A stretch of 64,000 nucleotides of DNA from Arthrobacter sp. Y81 (GTDB lineage: Bacteria > Actinomycetota > Actinomycetes > Actinomycetales > Micrococcaceae): NCBI RefSeq assembly GCF_002929335.1, contig NZ_PJIL01000001.1, forward strand, positions 434,001 to 498,000, in the 5' to 3' direction. Under the pieces are notes generated by a model. The model was given only the letters and a program-made list of their open reading frames with translations, was not told the origin of the DNA and did not search any database. Positions 8,807-17,672 of the stretch are shown one piece after another. Numbering within the stretch: the stretch's first letter is position 1; the number at the start of each line of letters is the position of its first letter. A program made the translations under genes and the position numbers.

Positions 8807-10054
8807 ATGAGCGCATCGCTGAGCCTCAACCAGGCACGGCGAATCGCTTTGGCAGCCCAGGGATTGGACAAAGGACGGCCCGCCGGACCCGTGACTGCAC
8901 GGGCGGTGGGCCGTACCTTTGACCGGCTGCACCTGGTCCAGATTGACTCCGTCAACGTCCTTGCCCGCAGCCACTATCTGCCCTTCTTCTCCAGGCTCGG
9001 AAATTACGACCGTGCCATTCTGCACCGGATGGCGTCCAAGCATCCGCGCAGGATGATGGAGTATTGGGCGCACGAAGCCAGCTTCATCCGGCCGGACCAC
9101 TTCCCGGACCTTTTGCTGTGGCAGAGCCGGAAGTGGGTCGGGGCATCGGCTATGGACCCCGAACTGCGCTCCGGTGTGGCCGTGAAGGTCCTCGAGGAAC
9201 TTGCCAAGGGCAAACCACTGACCGCCGCCGAACTCACTGTCCGGATCGGACATGTCGAGGACCGGCGGACGGACAACTGGGGCTGGAATTGGAACGCGGT
9301 CAAACGCGTCCTGGAACACCTTTTCGAGGAAGGGCTCGTCTCGGCGTCCTCGCGGACCGAGCAGTTCGAACGCCGCTACACACTCACGGGGAAGGTCTTT
9401 TCCCCGCTCGACGGCGGGGGAGACGCCGACGCCGATCCCGCGGCCGCGATGGACCGGCTCATCGCTGCCGCGGCGAGGGCCCACGGCATCGGAACCGTGC
9501 GCTGCTTCGCTGACTACTTTCGGAGCCCTCTGCGTGCGGCCGCCATTTCCGTGCAGCATCTTGTGGAGCTCGGCACACTGGAGCCCGTCGCTGTCCGCGG
9601 CTGGAACAGGCCGGTCTACCGGCACGTCGACTCCAAATTGCCCCGGGCGGCAACGGGACGGGCCCTTCTCAGCCCGTTTGACTCGCTCGTCTTTGAGCGG
9701 CGGCGGCTGGAGGAGCTCTTCGGCTTCCACTACAGGATTGAGATCTACACCCCGGAGGCCAAACGGCGTTTCGGATACTACGTCCTTCCGTTCCTGCTGA
9801 GGGACGGCATCGTGGCGCGGGTCGACCTGAAGGCTGACAGGGCGGCCGGCCACCTCCTGGCGAGGGCAGCGCACGCCGAACCGGATGCGCCGGCGGATAC
9901 CGCCGTCGAACTGGCCGCAGAACTCCAACTGATGGCCGAATGGCTCGAGCTTGACCATGTGGTGGTCTCGCCGGCCGGCGACTTGGGGCCGGCACTCGCC
10001 GAGGCAGTCGCTGCAACCGGAACGGGTGCATCCGCTCTCAGGGAACAGGCGTAA
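8807..10054 (+). CDS. YcaQ/AlkX-type winged-helix DNA glycosylase
   Basis: 415 aa of the HTH_42/YcaQ (AlkZ-AlkX) family, enzymes that excise bulky alkylated bases and unhook interstrand crosslinks. The region RTFDRLHLVQIDSVNVLARSHYLPFFSRLG carries the Q45-I46-D47 signature, the QxD form typical of AlkX-like members rather than the QxQ of AlkZ. Winged-helix modules follow (TAAELTVRIG...; the C-terminal FGYYVLPFLLRDGIVARVDLKADR block is also conserved). ATG 8807 follows AAGGAAGG, and a TAAGCT -10-like box lies at 8772-8777, so it likely has its own promoter. It separates hpf from secA, which are adjacent in mycobacteria. Confidence 0.87.
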   Translation: MSASLSLNQARRIALAAQGLDKGRPAGPVTARAVGRTFDRLHLVQIDSVNVLARSHYLPFFSRLGNYDRAILHRMASKHPRRMMEYWAHEASFIRPDHFPDLLLWQSRKWVGASAMDPELRSGVAVKVLEELAKGKPLTAAELTVRIGHVEDRRTDNWGWNWNAVKRVLEHLFEEGLVSASSRTEQFERRYTLTGKVFSPLDGGGDADADPAAAMDRLIAAAARAHGIGTVRCFADYFRSPLRAAAISVQHLVELGTLEPVAVRGWNRPVYRHVDSKLPRAATGRALLSPFDSLVFERRRLEELFGFHYRIEIYTPEAKRRFGYYVLPFLLRDGIVARVDLKADRAAGHLLARAAHAEPDAPADTAVELAAELQLMAEWLELDHVVVSPAGDLGPALAEAVAATGTGASALREQA

Positions 10055-10124
10055 CGCACCGTGCGTCTCTCCCGTAGACTGAACACGCCAGAATTCGGCA
10101 GCTTGAGACTGGGAGCAACTTCAC

Positions 10125-12866
10125 GTGGCATCACTAATCGAAAAACTTCTCCGTACGGGTGACAAAAAAACCCTAAGGCAATTGAGGAATTACGCCGATT
10201 CCATCAATGCCCTGGAGAGCTCCCTCAAGACCTTCACGGACGCCGAACTGCGTGAAGAAACCGACCGGCTCCGGGAACGCCACCAGGACGGCGAGAAGCT
10301 GGATGATCTCCTGCCGGAGGCTTTCGCTGCGGTGCGCGAAGCCTCGTCACGAACGCTGGGAATGCGCCACTTCGACGTCCAGATGATGGGCGGCGCCGCC
10401 CTGCACCTGGGCAACATCGCCGAAATGAAGACCGGTGAAGGCAAGACCCTGGTGGCCACCGCTCCGGCCTACCTCAATGCCCTCGCCGGCAAGGGTGTCC
10501 ACGTCATCACGGTGAACGACTACCTCGCCGAATACCAGTCCGACCTTATGGGCCGCGTTTACCGGTTCCTCGGCCTGAGCAGCGGCTGCATCCTCTCCAA
10601 CCAGGACCCCGCCGTGCGCCGCGAGCAGTACGCCGCGGACATCACCTACGGCACCAACAACGAATTCGGCTTTGACTACCTGCGCGACAACATGGCCTGG
10701 GACAAGTCAGAACTGGTCCAGCGCGGCCACCACTTCGCCATCGTTGACGAAGTCGACTCCATCCTCATCGACGAGGCCCGTACCCCGCTCATCATTTCCG
10801 GTCCTGCCCAGGGCGACACGAACCGCTGGTACAGCGAATTCGCCAAGGTGGTCCAGCGGCTCAAGGCCGACACCGACTACGAGGTCGACGAGAAGAAGCG
10901 CACCGTAGGTGTCCTCGAAGCGGGCATCGAAAAGGTCGAGGACTACCTCGGCATCCACAACCTCTACGAGTCGGCCAACACGCCGCTGATCGGCTTCCTG
11001 AACAACGCCATCAAGGCCAAGGAACTCTTCAAGCGGGACAAGGACTACGTTATCCTCGACGGCGAGGTCCTGATCGTCGATGAGCACACCGGCCGCATCC
11101 TGGCCGGACGGCGTTACAACGAGGGAATGCACCAGGCAATCGAGGCCAAGGAAGCCGTCGAGATCAAGGCGGAAAACCAGACCTTGGCGACCGTCACGCT
11201 GCAGAACTACTTCCGCATGTACGACAAGCTTTCGGGCATGACCGGCACCGCCGAGACCGAAGCCGCGGAGTTCATGGGCACCTACAAGCTCGGAGTGGTG
11301 GCCATCCCCACCAACCGGGACATGCAGCGCCTCGACCAGTCGGACCTGGTGTACAAGAACGAGGCGGTCAAGTTTGACGCAGTCGTCAAGGACATCGCCG
11401 AGCGCCACGAAAAAGGCCAGCCGGTGCTGGTGGGAACCACCAGCGTGGAGAAGAGCGAATACCTTTCCCGGCTGCTGGCCAAGGAAGGCATCCGGCACGA
11501 GGTCCTGAACGCGAAGAACCACGCCCGTGAAGCCGCGATCGTCGCGCAGGCCGGCCGCAAGGGCGCCGTGACCGTCGCCACGAACATGGCCGGTCGCGGT
11601 ACCGACATCATGCTGGGCGGAAACGCCGAATTCACCGCAGTCGCCGAACTGGCCGCCAAGGGCCTGGATCCGGAAGAAAACTCGGACGAGTACGAGGCCG
11701 CCTGGCCTGCGGCGCTCGAAGCAGCCAAACAGGCCGTCAAGGATGAGCACGAGGAAGTTCTGGACCTCGGCGGGCTCTACGTCCTGGGCACCGAACGCCA
11801 CGAGTCGCGCCGCATCGACAACCAGCTCCGCGGCCGCTCCGGACGCCAGGGCGACCCCGGCGAGTCCCGGTTCTACCTGTCCCTGACGGATGACCTGATG
11901 CGTTTGTTCAATTCGGGCGCAGCCGAGCGGCTTATGAACAGTTCGGTGCCGGACGATGTCGCCCTGGAATCGAAGCTGGTGTCCCGTGCCATTGCATCGG
12001 CACAGGGCCAGGTCGAAGGCCGCAACGCGGAACAGCGCAAGAACGTCCTGAAGTACGACGACGTCCTGAACCGCCAGCGTGAAGCCATCTACGGGGACCG
12101 CCGCCGCATCCTCGAGGGCGATGACCTGCACGAGAAGGTGCAGTTCTTCCTTGAGGACACGATCACCGCCCTCATCGACGAAGCCACTGCCGAAGGCACC
12201 GGGGACGACTGGGACTTCAACCAGCTGTGGACCAACCTCAAGACGCTGTACCCCGTCAGCATCACGTCCCACGACGTCATTGACGAAGCTGGCGGCAAGT
12301 CCCGCATCACCGTGGACTTCCTGAAGGAAGAGATCCTTTCCGATGCACGCCTGGTCTACCAGGCCAGGGAAGAGGCCATCGGATCCGAGAGCATGCGCGA
12401 ACTGGAACGCCGCGTAGTGCTGTCCGTGATCGGCCGGAAGTGGCAGGAACATCTCTACGAGATGGACTACCTCAAGGAAGGCATCGGCCTCCGTGCCATG
12501 GCCCAGCGCGACCCGCTCGTTGAATACCAGCGCGAGGGATTCATCATGTTCCAAGCCATGATGGAGGCCATCAGGGAGGAAAGCGTCGGCTTCCTGTTCA
12601 ACCTGGAGGTCGAGGTGACTCCCGCGGAGGACGTCGTGGTTGCCGACACCGTCGGGGAACACACGGAGCACCACGAGCCGCAGATCCGCGCAGCAGGCCT
12701 GGAAGCCCCGGAAAAGCCCGCCCAGCTGCAGTACACCGCACCGGGCGAAGACGGCGCCAGCCAGACCCGTATCGAGGGTAGGCCCTCGGGCCGTTCGGGA
12801 AATCCGGCGAAGGCTGCGGCCCAGGACGGTGCCCGGAAACAGGCGCCGAAAAAGAAGAAGCGCTAG
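10125..12866 (+). CDS. secA: Preprotein translocase ATPase SecA
   Basis: 913 aa, GTG start with GGGAG 9 bases upstream. Motor domain with Walker [10 protein letters not shown] (K about 108), DEAD-like [19 protein letters not shown], preprotein cross-linking domain, NBD2 ([44 protein letters not shown]), and helical wing/scaffold. It drives Sec export through SecYEG. The C-terminus is a basic tail ending KKKKR and lacks the CxCxSGxxxxxCCG zinc motif of the E. coli enzyme, as is usual for actinobacterial SecA1. A TAGACT box at 10075-10080 is a candidate -10. The gene ends at a strong bidirectional terminator. Confidence 0.97.
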   Translation: MASLIEKLLRTGDKKTLRQLRNYADSINALESSLKTFTDAELREETDRLRERHQDGEKLDDLLPEAFAAVREASSRTLGMRHFDVQMMGGAALHLGNIAEMKTGEGKTLVATAPAYLNALAGKGVHVITVNDYLAEYQSDLMGRVYRFLGLSSGCILSNQDPAVRREQYAADITYGTNNEFGFDYLRDNMAWDKSELVQRGHHFAIVDEVDSILIDEARTPLIISGPAQGDTNRWYSEFAKVVQRLKADTDYEVDEKKRTVGVLEAGIEKVEDYLGIHNLYESANTPLIGFLNNAIKAKELFKRDKDYVILDGEVLIVDEHTGRILAGRRYNEGMHQAIEAKEAVEIKAENQTLATVTLQNYFRMYDKLSGMTGTAETEAAEFMGTYKLGVVAIPTNRDMQRLDQSDLVYKNEAVKFDAVVKDIAERHEKGQPVLVGTTSVEKSEYLSRLLAKEGIRHEVLNAKNHAREAAIVAQAGRKGAVTVATNMAGRGTDIMLGGNAEFTAVAELAAKGLDPEENSDEYEAAWPAALEAAKQAVKDEHEEVLDLGGLYVLGTERHESRRIDNQLRGRSGRQGDPGESRFYLSLTDDLMRLFNSGAAERLMNSSVPDDVALESKLVSRAIASAQGQVEGRNAEQRKNVLKYDDVLNRQREAIYGDRRRILEGDDLHEKVQFFLEDTITALIDEATAEGTGDDWDFNQLWTNLKTLYPVSITSHDVIDEAGGKSRITVDFLKEEILSDARLVYQAREEAIGSESMRELERRVVLSVIGRKWQEHLYEMDYLKEGIGLRAMAQRDPLVEYQREGFIMFQAMMEAIREESVGFLFNLEVEVTPAEDVVVADTVGEHTEHHEPQIRAAGLEAPEKPAQLQYTAPGEDGASQTRIEGRPSGRSGNPAKAAAQDGARKQAPKKKKR

Positions 12867-12899
12867 GAACTGATGACTGCCGAAACCGCAGCCAGCTGA

Positions 12900-12945
12900 G
12901 ATACAGGTAAGGGCCGGAACAATTGTTCCGGCCCTTACCTGTATC
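12900..12945. terminator. Perfect 21-bp-stem bidirectional terminator
   Basis: A 46-base perfect palindrome: 21-base arms 12900-12920 and 12925-12945 around AATT. It lies between secA (plus) and the convergent Rv3235-like gene (minus), so can stop transcription from both sides. Confidence 0.85.
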
Positions 12946-13007
12946 CACTCTTGTCCGGACAGTTTGGATTGGCGGAGGGCGGCGCGAGTCGGCTCAAAGC
13001 TGATGAG

Positions 13008-13559
13008 TCAGCCGATTTCCAGCGCCGTTACCCGCCATACCTGGTTGCTGCGCTCAAGTCTCACTGCCACCGCGCGGACCCTCAGTTCGTCCACCACGAC
13101 GGCGCTTGCCTCGTAGATTCCGTCCGCGACTTCGCAGGCGCGGACCGACCGGACAGCCGGATTACGGTGCAGGCGGCCTGCCGTCGGTGAGGACCCGGAC
13201 GCGAGCCGGCGGGTAAGCGCGGCCCGGTGCTGCAGCGAGGCCAGGCAGCGTTGGTCCAGGCGCCGCGAGAGCTGCTGGATCGGACGCGTTCCGGCCAATA
13301 CTTCGATGGCGGCCTGCACGGTACCGCGGGCGATCGCGCAAACCTCCCTGCTCTCACCCACAGCCTTGAGGGTCCGCAGGTTGCCGGCCGATCGAGCCGG
13401 GCCGGCCGGGCCCGGCGCAGGAGGAGCGCCAGCAGGGCGCGGACCCGCAGGCGGGATGCTGACCGGTTCAGGGACCGCCGCCAGCCTGCGGACCGGCGGG
13501 ACTCCCGGAACGGACCGGCCCGTCGCAGGAGATGAGGGGACCAAATGCAATGCGCTCAT
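13008..13559 (-). CDS. Rv3235-family protein
   Basis: 183 aa. The N-terminal half is P/A/R-rich and probably disordered; the C-terminal ~100 residues (REVCAIARGTVQAAIEVLAGTRPIQQLSRRLDQRCLASLQHRAALTRR... VRACEVADGIYEASAVVVDELRVRAVAVRLERSNQVWRVTALEIG) match the actinobacterial Rv3235-like family, whose function is unknown. The ATG at 13559 has AGAGGAAA upstream on the minus strand; the frame is open to 13712 but would overlap the LysM gene. It follows the LysM protein gene by 56 bases and is probably co-transcribed with it. Confidence 0.82.
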   Translation of the reverse strand: MSALHLVPSSPATGRSVPGVPPVRRLAAVPEPVSIPPAGPRPAGAPPAPGPAGPARSAGNLRTLKAVGESREVCAIARGTVQAAIEVLAGTRPIQQLSRRLDQRCLASLQHRAALTRRLASGSSPTAGRLHRNPAVRSVRACEVADGIYEASAVVVDELRVRAVAVRLERSNQVWRVTALEIG

Positions 13560-13615
13560 GACGTTTCCTCTGATTGATGACGGATATCTGAAGACTGCTC
13601 GAAGTCGGCCGCGGA

Positions 13616-14470
13616 TTAGGAGCTGGACGGTGGCCGGAGAACCTGGCCCGGGAGAAGAACATCGGGATTGTCTCCCACGACGGCCCTGTTGGCCTGATAC
13701 CAACGTGGCCATTCCAGGGCGACGTCTACGTCAGAAGCGGGGGAGCCACCCAGACCCCTGGCTGCGATACTCCACAGCGAGTCCCCGGCCACGACTGTGA
13801 CGGAGCCGGCTTCCGAGGCTGGTTGCTGCCGGGCGGACCTCACGGGTTGAGCCGCGAGCGGACCTGGATCCACGACGGGAGCGCTTGGTTTCCACCGCGG
13901 ATCCAGGCTGTCACCGGACGCTGAGGTTGCCGGCAAAACGGAAATGGATGCTGCACCGCCTACCCCGCCAACCACTGCGGTGGTGAGTGCGGCCGGCTCT
14001 GGCGGAAACGCACTGGCTCCTCCAGCTGCCTTTTCCGTTGGCGCCCATACCGCAGCAATAGCCGCGCCGGATGTTGGACTCGGCGGCGGCACCCCGGGGT
14101 CCGTGGCGCCATGGGCAAGCGGTGCGCCCAGCAGCTGCAAACCGACTGCGGCGAGGGCGAGCCGGCGCATGAAAGCCGGGCTGAATTTGCCGGTGATTGC
14201 CGCGGCCCGGCCGTTGCCGGTGCGCTCGAGCGCGGCGGAGGCAAGAGCGATCAGCATCGACAAGAACCACCAGGCCACGATGATGAGTCCCATCGTGTTG
14301 ACGGCAATTCCCAGCAGGTCTTCAAAGGCCAGCGACTGGCCCCTTTCCGCTGACCGCTGCCACCGCTCCATCAGCGACACGCCGGTCCCCGCCAGGAGAG
14401 TACCCAGAAGAAGAATCGCTGCTGCCAATGCCGCGTCCGAGCCGAGTGGTCTGCGCTGCGAACCCTCCAT
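13616..14470 (-). CDS. LysM-domain membrane protein
   Basis: 284 aa. Two N-terminal hydrophobic segments (ALAAAILLLGTLLAGTG and GLIIVAWWFLSMLIALASAAL), a third at LALAAVGLQLLGAPLA, then an A/P-rich extracytoplasmic linker and a C-terminal LysM module (SVTVVAGDSLWSIAARGLG...WYQANRAVVGDNPDVLLPGQVLRPP). LysM binds peptidoglycan-type glycans, so this anchors at the membrane-wall interface. ATG 14470 is preceded by GAGGAG; the longer frame to 14590 has no conserved sequence. Phased TTTGATG repeats lie directly upstream (see 14491-14536). Confidence 0.85.
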   Translation of the reverse strand: MEGSQRRPLGSDAALAAAILLLGTLLAGTGVSLMERWQRSAERGQSLAFEDLLGIAVNTMGLIIVAWWFLSMLIALASAALERTGNGRAAAITGKFSPAFMRRLALAAVGLQLLGAPLAHGATDPGVPPPSPTSGAAIAAVWAPTEKAAGGASAFPPEPAALTTAVVGGVGGAASISVLPATSASGDSLDPRWKPSAPVVDPGPLAAQPVRSARQQPASEAGSVTVVAGDSLWSIAARGLGGSPASDVDVALEWPRWYQANRAVVGDNPDVLLPGQVLRPPSSS

Positions 14471-14490
14471 GATCCTACTCCTCGAAGCTT

Positions 14491-14536
14491 TTTGATGCAG
14501 TTTGATGTTGTTTGATGTATCTAAGTAGAGTTTGAA
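14491..14536. promoter_or_regulatory. 10-bp-phased TTTGATG direct repeats
   Basis: TTTGATG begins at 14491, 14501 and 14511, and TTTGAA at 14531: exact multiples of 10 bp in an AT-rich patch between the LysM gene (minus) and the gene at 14630 (plus). Head-to-tail repeats at helical spacing suggest a regulator that stacks along DNA. A related pair occurs at 15555/15565 near the BldC-like gene. Confidence 0.5.
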
Positions 14537-14594
14537 CTCACTCGCCGGTTTTTGTCCAGTGATTTGTTTTTTTCGTCCCGGGTCCGGCATTGAA

Positions 14595-14629
14595 TTGACC
14601 CCGGCCCCGAGCGGGCCTAGATTTGCGGC
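14595..14629 (+). promoter_or_regulatory. Near-consensus promoter for a leaderless gene
   Basis: TTGACC (14595-14600), 17-base spacer, TAGATT (14618-14623), then six bases to the ATG at 14630. The predicted start site is the A of the start codon and there is no ribosome-binding site, so this is the clearest leaderless promoter in the window. Confidence 0.75.
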
Positions 14630-15202
14630 ATGCGTTGGGATGCCCTGTTTGATGACATGGAGGCGCAGCTGGCATCAGTTGACCGGCTGGAGGTCGAAGC
14701 GGAAATTGCTGAGCGGTCGCGGGCGGACGTGGCAGGTGTGGAACTGGCCGACAGGTTGCGCGGATCCTTCGGGCTCAGGGTTGGTGTCCATCTGGCGTCC
14801 GGGTCAGTGTTCGACGGAACGCTGAGCCACGTGGGCGCAGAGAGCCTGGTGCTCAGCGATCCGTATCACCAGGTGCTGATTCCGTACGCTGCGGTCTCGC
14901 GGTACCAGGGCCTGGGGAGGCTCGCTGTCGCGGAGCCATCCTCTGTCCGGCGAAAACTGGGCCTGGCCAGCGCACTTCGTGGTCTGGCGCGCGACAGAAC
15001 TGGTCTGTCAGTTTTCCTGATCGGCGGTGCGGAGGGCGTGGCCGGACTCAGCGGTGTCATCGACCGCGTGGGGCGGGACTATTTCGACCTGGCTGTAACC
15101 CGGCCAGGGGAGGCCCGCCGCGCGGCCAACGTCAGCCAATTGGCCACGGTTCCATTTGCCTCGCTCGGTGCGTTGCGGTCCTTGCGCGGCGCGGAGCTCT
15201 GA
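14630..15202 (+). CDS. Conserved hypothetical protein (190 aa)
   Basis: No assigned function. The N-terminus MRWDALFDDMEAQL is followed by an alpha segment (VDRLEVEAEIAERSRADVAGVELADRLRG) and a small-barrel-looking region (LRVGVHLASGSVFDGTLSHVGAESLVLSDPYHQVLIPYAAVSRYQGLG), vaguely Sm/PRC-like, then a second similar half (GLSVFLIGGAEGVAGLSGVIDRVGRDYFDLAVT). No signal peptide or membrane helix. Soluble and acidic-to-neutral. It is conserved next to the BldC-like regulator in related genomes, to my recollection. The start is fixed by the leaderless promoter geometry. Confidence 0.75.
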   Translation: MRWDALFDDMEAQLASVDRLEVEAEIAERSRADVAGVELADRLRGSFGLRVGVHLASGSVFDGTLSHVGAESLVLSDPYHQVLIPYAAVSRYQGLGRLAVAEPSSVRRKLGLASALRGLARDRTGLSVFLIGGAEGVAGLSGVIDRVGRDYFDLAVTRPGEARRAANVSQLATVPFASLGALRSLRGAEL

Positions 15203-15291
15203 ACGCACACCCCAGTTGCCGGGCTGCAGGCCGAATTGGCGGCAGGGCGGGATGCGCGCGCCTGCGTCCGTGCCTCAGGCGTACTTAGGTC

Positions 15292-15507
15292 TCAGGAGGA
15301 CTTGGACTTCGCTTGCTGGATCATGCGGTCCGCCTCCGCATAACGCTCTTCGATGTACTGCTCCAGCATCTTTTCCTCCACTCGCCACTGCCCGCGTCCG
15401 CCCACCTGGATGGCCTTGAGTTCGCCGCTGCGGACCAACGCATAGGCTGCCGGGGAATTGATCTGCAGCTGTTCGGCTACGTCTGCGAGGGTTAGGAATC
15501 GGGGCAT
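15292..15507 (-). CDS. BldC-like MerR-type helix-turn-helix protein
   Basis: 71 aa: MPRFLTLADVAEQLQINSPAAYALVRSGELKAI... is an excisionase/MerR-like winged HTH consisting of only the DNA-binding domain plus a charged helix (EEKMLEQYIEERYAEADRMI). This is the architecture of BldC, a developmental regulator in Streptomyces that oligomerises head-to-tail on direct repeats. It lies divergent from the SAF/CpaB gene. TTTG repeats with 10-bp spacing (15555, 15565) lie upstream, which would fit self-regulation. Identity with BldC itself is not certain. Confidence 0.85.
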   Translation of the reverse strand: MPRFLTLADVAEQLQINSPAAYALVRSGELKAIQVGGRGQWRVEEKMLEQYIEERYAEADRMIQQAKSKSS

Positions 15508-15544
15508 GCTTCTATTTTGCCACCAGTGGCGTCAAGTGGTGCGG

Positions 15545-15553
15545 TTATCCACA
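15545..15553 (+). promoter_or_regulatory. Perfect DnaA-box 9-mer
   Basis: TTATCCACA, the consensus DnaA box, alone in the intergenic region between the BldC-like gene and the SAF/CpaB gene. The same 9-mer occurs at 57145 before tadA. Confidence 0.5.
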
Positions 15554-15663
15554 GTTTGGCGTTGTTTGATCCTATGACTTTCGATCCGGCTGTTTTGCCG
15601 TAACAATGAGGGAGTCCGGCGCATGAAGCAGTCCGGTCAGCACCGATGGGGGGAGCAACACGG

Positions 15664-16308
15664 ATGAGTGCAAGCACAACAGCCGCAGGGGTCCGGCTGA
15701 AGAAGCCGTCCTGGAAGGATCCCCGGCTTCTGCTCGGATTCCTGCTGGTCCTGGCCTCAGTGGCGGGTGTTGTGTCCCTGGTAGGTGCCGCCGACCAAAC
15801 CACTGAGGTGTACGCGGCGAAAGGGCCGATAGCAGTTGGGGAGAAGCTAACGGCTGAGAACGTCAACCGGGTGAAGGTCAGGCTTGGCGACGTGGAATCG
15901 CACTACATCACCGCTGAAGCAGGACTGCCCGAGGGCATGGTCGCCGTGCAGCGCATTGGCCCGGACCAGCTGGTGCCACGGGCAAGCCTGGGCAAGCCCG
16001 ACGCTCTGAACCGCAAGCCGGTTGCGATCACCATAGACGAAGCCCTGCCGGAGCAGGCCGCCGCCGGTTCGCGCGTGGACGCCTGGGTCGCCCTGCCTGA
16101 TGCCCGCAACGGATTCAGCGAGCCGAAGCTGCTCCTTCCCGGCGCAGAAATTGCTGAAGTCACGCCGGGAACAACCACGCTCGGATCTTCCCGGTCCACA
16201 GTAGTGCTGGTGCTCGTCACTGATGAGCAGATGCCGAAGCTGCTGGGCGCCCAGGCGAACAAAGCCAAGATTTCCGTCGTCTGGAACCCTGGCGGTGGGA
16301 CTCCATGA
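15664..16308 (+). CDS. SAF-domain protein, CpaB-like (Tad pilus)
   Basis: 214 aa. One N-terminal membrane helix (LLLGFLLVLASVAGVVSLVGAA), then a SAF domain (VYAAKGPIAVGEKLTAENVNRVKVRLGDV...GMVAVQRIGPDQLVPRASLG) and a beta-rich C-terminal part (VAITIDEALPEQAAAGSRVDAWVAL), the CpaB/RcpC layout. CpaB proteins act at the cell surface in Flp/Tad pilus assembly. I chose ATG 15664, preceded by GGGGGAG; the ATG at 15646 would put that site inside the gene. It overlaps the next gene as ATGA. Confidence 0.83.
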   Translation: MSASTTAAGVRLKKPSWKDPRLLLGFLLVLASVAGVVSLVGAADQTTEVYAAKGPIAVGEKLTAENVNRVKVRLGDVESHYITAEAGLPEGMVAVQRIGPDQLVPRASLGKPDALNRKPVAITIDEALPEQAAAGSRVDAWVALPDARNGFSEPKLLLPGAEIAEVTPGTTTLGSSRSTVVLVLVTDEQMPKLLGAQANKAKISVVWNPGGGTP

Positions 16309-17615
16309 GCATCCCGGTGGTCACGGTCGGACAGTCACGAGAAGACCTGGTGGGCGGCCTGGAACGACTGCACGGACCGGTCACTGTCGTCAGGAGGTGC
16401 TCGGAACTGACGGAGTTGCTGGCCGCCTGCCAAAGCGGCCTCGCCCGGGCGGCCGTCGTCGCAGAAGGCAGCGACGAACTGACTGCTTCGCTGGTGGACC
16501 GGCTCGCCGCGGTCGGCGTCGTGATCGTTGCCCTGACGGACAGCGCATCGGAAACCGCGAGGCTGACGGCGATCGGCGTCACGGCAGCGCCGGCGGGAGT
16601 GGACTCAGCGGCGCTGGCCGGAAGGATCTCCGGCGCGGTGGACCAGTGGTCCCGTCCCAGGCCATTTCAGGCGGGTGACAGCGGATTTGCGGACACAGGG
16701 GCGGCCATCCGGACTCAGCCCGGTGCGGAAAGCGACGTTTCAGCAGAGCCGTCCGGCGCCGGCCAGCTTATTGCCGTCTGGGGTCCGGCAGGGTCGCCCG
16801 GCCGGACGCTCGTGGCGGCGAACATGGCAGGCGAGTTGGCTGCAGCGGGCAATTCAGTCTTCCTGATCGACGCTGACAGCTATGGGGCGAGTGTGGCGGG
16901 CATGCTGGGACTCCTGGACGAGTCCGCGGGGCTGGCGCAGGCCTGCAGGCTGGCTGACCTGGGGCAACTGGATGCCGACGCGCTGCTAAGGGTTGCCACG
17001 CCTGTCGCCCTGAAATCCGGGACGCTCCGGATCCTGACCGGCATCACGCGCGCGGACCGCTGGACGGAACTGCGCGCGTCTGCCCTTGGTGTCGTGTTTG
17101 AGAAAGCCCGGGAAATTGCGGACTACGTCGTTGTGGACACCGGATTCTGCCTTGAGGCAGACGAGGAACTCAGTTTTGACACCATGGCGCCGCGCAGGAA
17201 CGCCGCCACCCTCCGGAGCCTCGAACTGGCAGATACCGTCTATGCCGTCGGGGCGGCTGACTCCATCGGGGTGCCGCGGCTCGTCCGCGGCCTTTCCGAG
17301 CTTGAGGCCGCGGTCCCGCAGGCGGTTCCCCGGGTAGTCCTGAATAAGGTCCGAGCCTCGGCCGCCGGGAGGTCACCGGAACGCCAGCTCAGGGACGCCT
17401 GGGAAAGGTACGGGCCGGCGGCGGCAATCGCCGCGTTCCTGCCATCGGACAGCGCAGCAAGCGACTCGGCACTTTTGTCCGGGTGCCTCCTGCTTGAGGC
17501 TGCACCCCAATCAGGACTACGTCTGGCAATCGCGGAATTGGTTTGTGCACCTGTCCAGCGAAAACGCCGATCCTCTGTCTTTACTTCCACAGCGAAGCGT
17601 CGCCTAAAGGGCTAG
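16305..17615 (+). CDS. CpaE/MinD-like ATPase-fold protein
   Basis: 436 aa. The N-terminal ~120 residues resemble a degenerate receiver domain (VVRRCSELTELLAACQSG...VVIVALTDSASETARLTAIGVT), followed by a ParA/MinD fold starting IAVWGPAGSPGRTLVAANMAGELAAAGNSVFLIDADSYGASVAG. This receiver-plus-MinD order is that of CpaE/TadZ, which positions Tad pilus machinery. The deviant Walker A is altered: the KGGxGKT equivalents read A162-G-S-P-G-R167-T168, so both lysines are missing. Coupled to the CpaB-like gene by ATGA. The stop TAG is part of a TAGGCT box that may serve the next gene. Confidence 0.82.
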   Translation: MSIPVVTVGQSREDLVGGLERLHGPVTVVRRCSELTELLAACQSGLARAAVVAEGSDELTASLVDRLAAVGVVIVALTDSASETARLTAIGVTAAPAGVDSAALAGRISGAVDQWSRPRPFQAGDSGFADTGAAIRTQPGAESDVSAEPSGAGQLIAVWGPAGSPGRTLVAANMAGELAAAGNSVFLIDADSYGASVAGMLGLLDESAGLAQACRLADLGQLDADALLRVATPVALKSGTLRILTGITRADRWTELRASALGVVFEKAREIADYVVVDTGFCLEADEELSFDTMAPRRNAATLRSLELADTVYAVGAADSIGVPRLVRGLSELEAAVPQAVPRVVLNKVRASAAGRSPERQLRDAWERYGPAAAIAAFLPSDSAASDSALLSGCLLLEAAPQSGLRLAIAELVCAPVQRKRRSSVFTSTAKRRLKG

Positions 17616-17672
17616 GCTCGCCATAAGGGCTGCAAAGAGGCAGCTATGAACTTTTGATGGAGGCGTTTGTCG

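Noticed and set aside
10707..12674. 655-codon open frame on the minus strand
   Set aside because: Lies fully opposite secA; long antisense frames are expected in GC-rich genes and the translation shows no domain.
13227..13800. Plus-strand frames opposite the Rv3235-like and LysM genes
   Set aside because: They are R/A/P-rich shadows without a promoter; the minus-strand genes have ribosome sites and recognised domains.
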